In this document: positions 22,401 to 34,400 of the stretch, piece by piece
Numbering within the stretch: the first letter of the stretch is position 1
Layout: every line of letters starts with the position of its first letter
From: Atherix ibis
Lineage: Eukaryota; Arthropoda; Insecta; Diptera; Athericidae
Assembly (NCBI GenBank): GCA_958298945.1
Contig: OY282610.1
Location: 32,495,667-32,559,666, forward strand
Reading direction: 5' to 3'
Length of the DNA: 64,000 nt
Notes under the pieces: model-generated
The model's input: only the letters and a program-made list of their open reading frames with translations
The model's database searches: none
Told to the model about the DNA's origin: nothing
Made by a program: the position numbers and the translations under genes

Positions 22401-25400
22401 TGAAGAAAAAAAAATACAGAAGAATATTCTTATTTGAGGTTGCAATAAAGTGGCACCACAAGCCACACAATATGACAAATTTTGACCGTATTGCATGAAA
22501 ATTTCTCAGAATGTGCATATATTCGAGAACCGGTGATGTCAATTTACCTCCAAGATCGAGCAATTTGAGGTCAGTGATTTTTTTCTTATAAGAATATGGA
22601 AAAATCATATTTATGCAGATAAGTTTTAAATTTTAGAGTAATTGCAGCCCTAAGTCATCAATAATTCAAGGGATCGAGTCCTATAAGAAATCTTATAATT
22701 CAGGAGTGCAATAGGAACTCGAAAGCTATTCAGTTTAGGCTTTGGAAGGTAAGGTATCATAATTCATGTTAAAATTATGGTACCTTACCTTCCAAAGCCT
22801 TAACTGAATAGTCTTTAATAGGTAATATTTTTTTTTGCTTAATATCAATTATTTGTATCTGCGACCGTGCCATCCTGGATTCACCGGTTCTCGTCCGATC
22901 ACCGAAGATAAGCAGGACTGGGCGTGGTTAGTACTCAGATGGGTGACCGCTTGGGAAAACCGCGTGTCGCAGGTAAGTAGTGGGTTCGGTTCCCGCTGCC
23001 GCCATCTCGGCATTGGTGCCGGGGTGAGAGGCCGACTACAAGTAGTCCGTAGGGTCCTCCAACGTCACTGGGGGTTGGTTCGCTGGCCTGATAAGCCGCA
23101 AGCTTTAAAAAATCATCTTATTATGAAACAGCACAAGAGTAACCATCCGGACAATACCTCAGGTAAAAACACATTTGGCTTTCACCGAACAACCCGAATA
23201 GGTACCTGGAACGTGCGGACTCTCTCCCAAACTTCTCGTCTGGCGCAAGCTGCCTCCGAAATGCGATGCTACAACCTCGACATCCTGGGAATCTCCGAGA
23301 CAAGGTGGGAACATCAAGGAAACCTCACACTGCAGACGGGTGAACACTTCATCTACAGCGGCAACGACAGCGGCCACCACTGTGGAGTCGGATTAATCCT
23401 ATCAGCCAACGCAAAGAGATCTCTCATGGGCTACAAACCGGTCTCCGACCGCCTTCTGACAGCCAGGTTCCACTCGAAGTTCCGAAACATCACCATCGTG
23501 CAGTGCTATGCCCCAACTGAAGTAGATAATGACGCCAATAAAGAAGCCTTCTACACCCATTTAGAGACGTGCATTCAATCTGCCTTGAAGAGCGACATCA
23601 AAATTGTAATGGGCGACTTTAACGCTAAAATAGGCCGGGACAACACTGATCTTCGCTCGATCATTGGAACACACAGCCTTCATGCAGAGGCTAACGACAA
23701 CGGGAACCGTCTCACTGACCTATGCTCAACTCATCAACTCTTCGTCGGTGGCACCAAGTTTCCTCACAAGAACATCCACAAATACACCTGACAGTCTCCG
23801 GATCGTATGACCCGCAACCAGATAGACCACATCCTGATAAGCAAAAAATTCCTCGGATCGCTCCTGGACGTCAAGACAATCCGAGGAGCTGACATATGCT
23901 ATACAGCAACCATCAGCTGTTACTTGGGGTGGTCAGACTAAGGCTTGCGGAACTAAAAAACAACAAGGTCGCGCAGAACGCCGGCACGACATCCAACGCC
24001 TGCAGAATCCAGAGACAGCCGAGATATTTGCGAAAAAACTGGAAGAAGTTAGCCACAATGCCGAAAGGCTGACATGGCCTTCTCTACTGCGCAAACTAAA
24101 GTCCGCTGCAGAGGAAGCAACGGGCTTTCGGAACTACAAGAGGAAAGAGTGGATCCGCGAGTCAACCTGCACTCAAATAGGAAAATGAAGAAAGCTGAAA
24201 GGTCTACTCCAAACTGCTCAAACCCATGAGGAAAGGCACCATTTACAGACGAGGTACAACCTTGCTCAAAAGATGGTCAAACGCATGGCAAGGAATGACA
24301 AGAGGAACTACTTCAACGGAATAGCCAGCGAAGCAGAAGCCGCTGCACACCGGAGCGATATCCGCAGTGTCTATGCATCAATTCGCAAACTATCCGGAAA
24401 AAGAACACCCTCACTGCCACCACTTAAGGACAAAGACGGTCAAGCTCTCTCCACTGATGAAGAACAACTCGACCGCTGGAAGGAATTCTTTTCAGAATCC
24501 CTTCCAATAGCTCCAGAATTCCATCCTCCTCCTTCAGTGATGAGCAGAAACCCATGAAGATCCATCCCAACAACACCGCCCACGATTACGGAGATCACAA
24601 CGGCAATCAAAAAACTTAAGTACAGCAAAGCACCCGGACCTGACAACCTGGCCCCAAAAGTTCTGAAGTTTGATCCACCACTCCTGGCCTCGCTGTTGCA
24701 TCCTATAATCGCAAAAGCCTGGAAACAATGCCACTTCACGGACAGCTGGAAAGAAGGAGTAATTATCACCATCCCGAGTTGGATTGGCCACACCTTGCGA
24801 AAACCACCTACGGACATAGCAAGGATGGCACTAGATTGGAACCCACATTGCAATCGCAGCAGAGGACGTCCAAGGGCTACTTGGAGAAGATCGGTCGAGC
24901 GCGAAAACCAACAAACTGGCAAATCATGGTCGGAAAAAAAGGGTAGCTCAAGACAGAAGCAGATGCAGAGAATTCACAGAGTCTCTAGTGCCGCTATATG
25001 CTCCATAGGAGCGACTGTGTTCTCATGTCTATGTGTAGCGTAGAAATGAAAGCTGTCAAATAAAAAAACAAAAATTATTTGTAGGTTTTTGTACCGCAAA
25101 TTACTTTTTGGCGAAAAAATATTGATCCTTTTATCAACAGGATGAATATATTCAATTTTCTCAATTTCCGGAAAGTTCAACTATATAATATGTACTTTTT
25201 GGGAGTTGTAAATTTTTTTTTTAAAGGGATAGTATTCGATTTATGTCCTTTTTATGATTAAAGCAAACCCATGGTTTTGTATAAGAAAGGGAAAATTATT
25301 TTTCAGTCAGTAAGTCAAATTTTTAATTTCAAAACCGAAAATTTAATGTGTAAAATTCAAAATACCTAAAGTCGTGGATTTTTACTATATAAGATGAAGG

Positions 25401-28400
25401 ATATTTATCCTGTTGGTAATATTTCTTGTCGACTTGAAATTAACAAGCATTAAATTTGATATATTTTGTTAAAGAGAATTGAAGTAGGATCTACTATCAA
25501 CAAAAAAGAGTCTAAGATCGATAAGGAAAACTGGTGAAGGAGAAGAATAATGGCTCTACAAGTCAAGGATTAATCCTGTACAATGCAGTCAAATTCAGTA
25601 ATCATTGATGCAGTAAAATGCCATTTGAGAAAGTCAAGACCGATAGGACAAGGAACGGTAAGGAATAATTTACTACAGTACAAAATAAAAAAAAACTATT
25701 TTTATAATTCAAAATTTTAAATTTCTATTAGTTGACATACTGGCCATAGGATGCTAAACAGTTGATGAGCTACGTAATTGGCACTATAGATAAGTCGGGA
25801 TAACGTTATGGTTTGGGCGTGCTTCGTGGGATTTTAAAAAGAAGAGCTTATTAGAATAAAACGAAGACTGGCAAAGAATGCATTCAATGTGATATTAGAT
25901 AACGACTTCAGAAAATGACTTTATATTTCAGCAAGTACTCATTATTTTTGCAGAATTGAAAGCTGCAAGGATATTAAAAGAGAATGACTTAGCCTCTACA
26001 TCACTGGACAAACCCTCTTGCATGAAGGAATGAAATTACTTCAAAAACATTGAAAAAAATTACTCGAAAAAATACTAAATGTTTGCAAAGCAATAGTTAA
26101 TTTAAAATTAATTTATAAAAAACAATATGTTCTTAAAAAAATTTAATAATCAATAAAATAAAAATTTCTAATATTACCTTTATTTGGTAGTCTATGTCGA
26201 TAAATATGAGATAATTTTTCAATTAGTATTCGTGTGAGAGTATTAAAATTTTTTAAATATTAGTTAGTATAAAATTATTAAAAACAAAGTATTTTAAATT
26301 GATTTATTATTATTCTAAACGTCTCATACTGTAATAAATGTTAGTGTACCTGCAATGATATAGCAGGAAATGAAGTTATTATACTGACTCCTTTTTAGTT
26401 ATTTCCTCATTCAAAAAGATTAATTAGAATTATAAACAAGGATTATTATTGATTTTATATGTAATTTAAAAGGACGAATATGAATAGTGAACAACTAAAA
26501 AAAATTTTAAATTTACAAACTCCTTTTGGCATTTCTAAACAAAAATAAATAAATTATGATTGAAAAAAAATATTTTTTTTTTCTTGATAATCCTTAAATT
26601 TGAGTGTTAAATTTTTTCAGGTATCCAAAGTAAAGAATTTATAGTAATTTATAAAGATTTGTAGTAATATTGTGTGTATAAAAGTACTTAGAGTTTTTCA
26701 AATTTAACTGAAAATTAAGAATAATTTTTATGGTAATTTTATAGCTACGATTTCATATGCAAATAGTAATTGAAACTATTGTACTGGAAAAAAAGACTTT
26801 GCTTCAAATATTAGATGTGATTTTTTTTGATCAAATTTACGGAAACATCTTAATATGCTCATTTTTAATAAAATTTTATTATTATCTCTCGGTTATTAAA
26901 CTTAAGCCAGTTTACCTCTTCTAAATAAAAATGACACAGTGCCTCAAGCTTAATAATGACGAAGAGAAAAATTCAAACAAAATTCCCCTTCACTTATTTC
27001 TACATGCAAGAACACACTTCCTCTACTAAAAGGGAAAACTGCTCAAAAGAATTAAAAAAAAAAACAAGAAAATAATTTTATTTTACATAAAATTTAAAAA
27101 AGTTTCCATATAAAAAAATTATTAGTTTTTCTTTTTGTCTTATATAAAATACCCTTAAACTACCACAGAAATTAAACAATATTCCAAGTTTATTTTTATA
27201 GTCAATTTCAATTAATTCAGAATTGGCTTAATAAAAATAATATTGTTCTGATTGCATCCTTTCAAAGGACGTTCGCAAAGGCGGTCTAGTTATAATAATA
27301 GGTAATCTCATATAATGCACGCTATACTATTCCTTCGGAAACAAGAGTTTTGGAAATGAGGTTTGTCTGATAGCAAGGTAATAGCTCTAAGCAAGCTTTT
27401 TGCCTCTATTCATTATTCTTGCAGAAGCAGGAGTAGTAAGAATCAATTTAAAGTGAATGATATCACGATAAAAGTCATTATATCTATGAATTCCTTGACT
27501 TAGTCTTAAAGTTCAGCTGTCATGAAATATTTATTGGATCAGTTCGACCTCAAGGCTATGGCAAAAAAGAATTTTGGAATAAAATTACTTCAAAACTAAG
27601 AATATATAACTAGTTGTAAAGCTACGAGGGTCGTTCAATAAGTCCTTAGAAAAAGATGGAAAAAACTGTTTAAAAAAAAAAATTTTTTTTAACATAATTT
27701 CCTTTTAGTTCTATACACTTTTCCAACCGTTTTTCCAAAATTTTTATCCCGTCCAAAAAATAGTATTTCGGAAGTTCTGCAAAATACTCATCCGTTTGAG
27801 CAATGACGTCCTCGTTGGAAGTGAACCGTCGTCCGCCAAGCCATTTCTTCAGATTGGGGAAAAGAAAATAGTCACTCGGGGCCAAATCTGGTGAATAAGC
27901 GGGATGCTGCAACAATTCCATTCTCAATTCCACAATGTCGGCCATGGAAACAGCGCAGGTGTGCACACGCGCATTGTCCTGATGCAAGAGGATTTTTTTC
28001 TTCTTCAGATGGGGGCGTTTCTCTTTGATTTCCTCGCTCAACCATTGCCATAACGACGCGTAATACGCTCCTGTTATTGTTTTCCTTTTTCAAAGTAGTC
28101 GATAAAAATGATGCACTGCGAATCCCAAAAGACTGTGGCCATCACCTTGCCGGCCGATGGCACAGTTTTTGCCTTCTTCGGAGCCCGTTCACCCTTGAAA
28201 ATCCACTGTGATGACTGTCTCTTTGTTTCTGGAGTGTAGTAGTGTATCCAGGTTTCATCCACAGTGACATATCGATGAAGGAATTCGGCAGGATTGCGAT
28301 GAAAGAGTGCCAACATAGCCTCAGAGTCCACTGCACGATTGCGCTTATTCTCCTCTGAAAACAAACGCGGCACCCATCTTGCCGAAATTTTTTTCACAGA

Positions 28401-31400
28401 CAATTTTTCATGCAAAATTGAAGCGACTGTACCTTGTGATATGCCCGTGGCCTCAACTAATTCGCACACTTTAATTCGCCGATCGTTCAAAATCAGATCG
28501 TGGATTTTGTCGATGATTTCAAGAGTAGACACCTCAACTGAGCGTCCTCAACAATGTTCATCTTTTGTGGATGAACGGCCACGTTTAAATTCATTCAGCC
28601 AATTGTAAACCGTCACAAACACAGGTGCAGATGTGCCATGAACCGCATCCAACTCGGCTTTGATTTCTTTCGGGCTTAAGCCTTTCAAATGGAGATGTTT
28701 GATGACAGCCCTAAACTCTCTTTTTTCCATTGTTATGCACAAATAAATGTCGTTAACTTTAATCGGCGATAGAAATTGACCTACGCTATGGATCGAGCTG
28801 AAATTTTGACAGCTTTCCTGTTGATAATGCTATTTACAAAAAATCTTTACCGACACTACGAGCGCAATTTCTCGGACTTTCTAAGGACTTATTGAACGAC
28901 CCTCGTATTATACGGGATAAAGGTAAATGAAACTATTCCAAAACCTATGAACTAGAGTTTAAGGGGATACGAAATATTTAAGAAAAAATTAAATAAAAAT
29001 TTTATTTAGATATTCTTGTTGAGAATTTATTGATAGTACTTCCTTTTTTAATTTTTTAACTATTAATGAGCTAATGAATCCTTTTTAAAGAAATGCAGTC
29101 ATTTATTAAAAGCATTTTTAAATAGAATCATAATTTTTTTTTTCGAAAAAAAATAGCGGCGTTGAAGGTATGAGGGACTCTTTAGATAATTGAAAAGGAA
29201 GCTTTTCAATTAAAAATCTTTAATTGTTCATTTGAAAAGTCCGCGTAAAAAATATGCAAAAAAATATTTTCCTGTTAAGTTGGTACTAATTATAACGTGG
29301 ATTTATGCAATGATCTGTCAACTAGTTTTTATACAGCTTTTCATTCTGCTGGTCAATGCCGACTGCGCACTAAGATTTTTAATATGGGAGGATTTTTGCC
29401 TGAAATTTGTTATTGTCGATGAAATTTTTTATGATGAATCCTTTTTAATGTTGAAGAAGGCTTAGAATGATAAATGTCAAACACAAGCATGTGAGTGGTA
29501 AAAAAAACAATTCAAAGATGACCGAAAATTGGTTGAAGCCTCATTTTGACAGAGCTTTAATGCCTTTGACTGGCCAAAACATCGAAGAAGTAAAGGCAAT
29601 GTTGATAATAATCGTTACTCTAATTTTGAAAAGATGACACAGAATAGTTCAAGATAATGCAGAATAGCATAATAGATTACGCTTCATGGTAGTTAATGTT
29701 TTGGTCATTAAACGCATCGAAAAAATGGTTTATCCGGAACGACCTTGATTTTCTACAAAAAGAGCCTGTAAACAAGTTGCCGAAGATATATTTGCCTTTT
29801 CTTTAATTAGATTCATAAAAATAGAGTCTTATTTTTACGATGAAACCGTAAAAATCACTTGAGAGTCGCTCGAAAATTAAAGTGATACTGGACTTTTGTT
29901 CACCGGAGGGGCAAACCCTCAACAGAGAACCTTACCAGGTGTTTGAGAAATAGTCTTTCCAGAAATAGCCGTGTTTGAGGCAAAAGAATTCTGGAATTTT
30001 GGATAATACACCGTCCCCATTGTATACAAAGTTTTAGATACATATAACAATTTTCTGTTCTCGAAGCTTAAATAGCCACTTAATGGAAGGTGCTTAGAGT
30101 CTATTGAAGCCGTAAAGGAGAATTTTCCGGAGAGGAGTTGAAGTGCTCACGAAAACTATTTCCAAGAATTGTTTAATTGTTGGCGTCAATTTATTTATTA
30201 CTTAAAATTGACCCTCTTTTAAATGCAACAAAATAAATTCAATATTTTAATATTTTTTTTTTAATTCTAAATAATTATTGATCTAAATAAATAGTCAAAA
30301 GTTAAAAGGATGTTAAAACTTTGAATTTTTCAACTTCATAAAGTGCACTTTATTTTTGAAGGTGTACTTTAACATTTTTTTTGGTATAAAATAAAAACGA
30401 TTAAAATACATATCATTAAATTATAAGTTCTCGAAAGTAAAAAAAAATAAACAATAAAAATTATCGGTTTTTTAAATTTACTGATAAAAAATCAAATTGT
30501 ATGAACTAAAAAATTGTATGATTCTCTTTATCATATGGAATTTTTATGTTTGGCATAATTTTATACTAATACATATTTACATGCTCATATGTTAGGCTAT
30601 ATATTACTATCAAAAGTTTTGGCCTTTGGAAATTGTCAAATAAAAAAGTTTTCTTTTCGAGGACAACATAATGAAAATTGTCCATATTTTCTGGACATTT
30701 TTTTCTCTCCACTTCAATGTTACGAGCATACCTATTTTGGGCAAATTTCGAATTTCATCGTAGATTTTTACTGCTTCACTTGAAACATATTTTCTTAATA
30801 AATATTTATTTAGGATAATTTCTCATAGATATTTTTGAATAAGTACTCGTATATGCAAACTTTTTCTCATTTTAATATAAATAAAAATATTTACCTTTCT
30901 TATATTTATTTTAAAAAAATTAATTTTTTTTGCTAGTATATTTACTTTATTTTACAAATTCAAAAAAACAAAATTAATTTAAAAAAAAAACTCTTTTATT
31001 TATTTTAGTACAATTTGTAGAGAAAGTTAACCTGTCAATAATATTAAAATTTGCAAGCTCTTTTTTTTTTATATAAAGATGAATGTTCATTTTTGCGAAA
31101 AAGTGTTTATTTTAGTGAGAAAAAAATTTGTGTGATTTTTTTTTCAGTCAAACTTTTAATAAGAATTACTATTATTTAATTTTCTGTTGGTTGTATTATT
31201 AAAAATATATTTTATTTTATATCTAATTTGACTTCAATAGACTTATAAATCCGATAGATTAACAAATTGGCCAATATTCCACTAAATATTGAATAGCTTT
31301 TTTATTGGTATTACAGTAGTCGAGTGACTGTTAATTTTGCTTTTTCTCTTTCTTTCGAATAGTATTTTTGTATATCCTTTAAGATTACGAATTGCAAATT

Positions 31401-34400
31401 AAAAATTGATTAAAAATTTATTATTATAGCCAGTTTTTACAATATTATATATTATAGAATATCGAACAAATGGTAGTGTACGATAGCTGTACCACTTCAG
31501 ACATAAAAAAATCATTAGAATATTCTAAAATTTTATGCCCGAATTCCCTTTAAAAAAATTATTGAATTTTCTAAAAATCTGATTATTTTAAAAATAATTT
31601 TTATAACATTAGTGAGACTTATGTTACTAAGAGAAATCTGGCAACAGTGTGCATTATCTATCCACAAAGTCTATAGGTTAAGTCCCTCCTAAATGAGTGA
31701 TACTAGTTACAACATCGTCGTCCGGTAATAATGCGAAATCTGGAGCAAAGTAAGCATAAGTATTTTGGTGCATGAATTATTAAAGAAAAGAGGAGTAGCG
31801 GCTTTTGTAAGGTCAGACCGCATCGATAAGCATTGAAGTTGTTTATTGAGTCCTTGAAAAATAGGTGCTTGGATGGTCCATTATGCCAAAGCTTCCTTTT
31901 AAATGGCCATCTCTAGAAATGAGCTTTTGTTGAAAAAATGATGTTGCTGAGGTTTCCCAGCCCTAGTCCGCTATTGACCCAATTTAAGACAGTGGAACAT
32001 GATAGGATGTCATCTTTTATACCTTGGAACATGGATGAAAATTACTGGTTTGCTGACATTCATTCAATTTATGTGGTTTAGTTATCAGAAAGCCAGAGGA
32101 TTGGCAGATAAGACATGTGTGGTCTTTTTTGGTAAGGATGTTTTTTGGTAAGGATGTTTAGTACACCAGTAAGATGCTAAAAGAGTATCACTATAAGTCC
32201 AGTCTGTATTTATACGTATATGTAGATGTTGTTTTGCCATTTTTTTAGTATGCAATAGAGATTATGGATAGTCCCCAGCAGCTAACGTAACTCAACTATC
32301 TTATCTTCATTAACGCGTTTTTGTCTGCAAAACGCGATTCTTTTGAGTCTTAAGCATCTTATTTTCACCTGATCATATGTCAGATGGCTCTTTTTTACTT
32401 TCCAAGACCAAAGGAGTTTTTATCGAATAACTGAATTTCTGTGGTTTTCCACCTTCACCCCCCCCCCATCATATGATTTAAGTCCATGTTACTACTGTTT
32501 TCCTTCCCAACTAAAGGCTAGCCGGACTATTTTACTAGCTGAATTCAAACTGACCGCTGCGTAATAAATTTCTTTGTTAAAAATATTTTTTTAATCGAAT
32601 TTTAATTTTTGCTAAATTTTTTTTTGTGCCTATTATAAAATTGAATTAAAATTATTGCTTAAATATATTGTCAGAAAGAAAAATTTACATTTGCAGATCC
32701 AACAAAAATTGCTCTAGCGAAGAGTGCAGATGCACTTTTGCTTGTACGAATATTGCAATATTCCTTACGAAATATTATGTTTATAAATAGTTAATCATTC
32801 AGAAGAGTGAAATAGTTGCAAAATATACAAAAATCTATTAGATGATGATGAAATTTTAAAAAGTTTCTATAATAAACTCTGCTCTTTCTCGGTTGATTTC
32901 GTTGTTGATGCAATCAGAATTAATTCCTAATCAGAAAATATTTAGATTCACAATCAATTTAAATTTGGTTATTTTGATTTGTTTATTTTTCATTTTTATC
33001 TTAATCAGCTTTACTATAATTGAAATCCATTTAGATATTATACTTTAACAGATTATGGATGACTTGGTATATACAATATAATTTTTATTTCTATTTTGAA
33101 TAAAAGAATAAATGAATGGTTATGACTTACCTGTATCAGAATATGCAATATTGTGTATTTGTAATGATGTTCCATTGCCAATGATATCGTATTTATCTGG
33201 AATATCTAAATTGATGTGATCATCATTCTTTAGCCATTCGACTTTCGGAAATGGATCACCGGTAATATGACATGACATCTCAGCACTTTCCCCCGGGCGA
33301 CGAGATTGTATTCGGGGCATAACACGAACTTCCGGTATAGCTGGTAAAATACGAGCAAAGAAAATTTTGGAATTTATAAAATGAAAATACTTTGCTTGCT
33401 TTCGTTTTTAAAAAAAAAAATATAATTTAATAATTACTCTTGGGATCAGTAAATGGCGAGAAATATACTTTTTTCAATTTATTATTCTATTATCTGAATT
33501 TCAAATTATAAATTTTTTCAAAGAAGAAAATATGATTTTTTTTTTTAAAATTGAACAAGCATGCTTCTTTTTTAATAAATTTTATGCTATTTTTTTTAGA
33601 GCAAACTGTAGATTCTAGGAAAAAGATTTTAAATTTTTAGTAAATATTTTTATTAGATTTAAAAATATTTAAAAAAAAAAAAAGATTTTCCTTTTTTCTC
33701 ACTTATTATCATATGCAATTAGGTTACTCACTTTATAGTGTGTATGGAAAGTTTTTTGGAAGCTAAAATTTTTAGATGGTTAGTTTATTTTTATTTCGCA
33801 AATTCTTTAATAACAACTACGTTGTTTGGAAAGTAATTTTGTTTTTTCCCAACAGAGGACTTAATTGTATTTTGACAGCTGACATATCAAGGCTTACTTG
33901 TGAAAAATTGATTGATTCCGGACAGTAGTTTTTGGTTGATACCCTTTTAAATATGGAAAGTAAAAAAAGCATTTTCGGCATATTTTACTTTTTTACTATA
34001 GAAAAGATAAAAATGCTGTTCAAGCAAGAAAAAAAATTATTCGATGTGTATGGAGAAGATGTGTTAAGTGAGCGCCAGTACCAAAAGTGGTTTGTAAAAA
34101 TTCGATCCGGCAATTTTGATCGCGAATATGCACCACGTTCTGGAAGGCCACTTGAGGCTGATGAAGATACAATAAAGGCGAATAACAACTCGTGAGATCG
34201 CTGAGAGATTAAATTTATTGAATATGACCGTTCATGATCATTTGCAACGACTAGTTTTAATATAAAAGCTCGACACAAAAATTTGTGCCATCGCATTGAC
34301 GTTTGTGATTTGCTTCTCAAACGCCAAAAAAATGATCCATTTTTTGGGGACGAAAAATAGGTTGACTACAACAATGTTAACCGTAAGAGATCCTGAAGTA

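Larger units (their letters stand above)
22859..25065 (+). mobile_element. APE-type non-LTR retrotransposon with 5S-derived 5' end, internally deleted
   Basis: Markedly GC-richer than its surroundings. Order: 5S-like head, a leader of about 150 bases, an endonuclease (23184-23950), a linker, the first reverse transcriptase blocks (24595-24778), an abrupt jump to the extreme C-terminus (WIGHTLRKPPTDIARMALDW at 24779), then a short 3' UTR ending near AAATAAAAAAAC at 25065. Most of the reverse transcriptase, including YxDD, has been deleted. It lies in intron 4, antisense to the host gene. Clade not fixed; the endonuclease resembles that of the many RTE/CR1-like insect elements. Confidence 0.85.

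Noticed and set aside
22859..22972. Functional 5S rRNA gene
   Set aside because: About 114 rather than about 120 bases, no T-run terminator and direct continuation into a LINE; treated as a 5S-derived sequence.
22835..23122. N-terminal extension of the LINE ORF through the 5S-like sequence
   Set aside because: The frame is open by chance through an RNA-like sequence; the first ATG with plausible context is at 23123.
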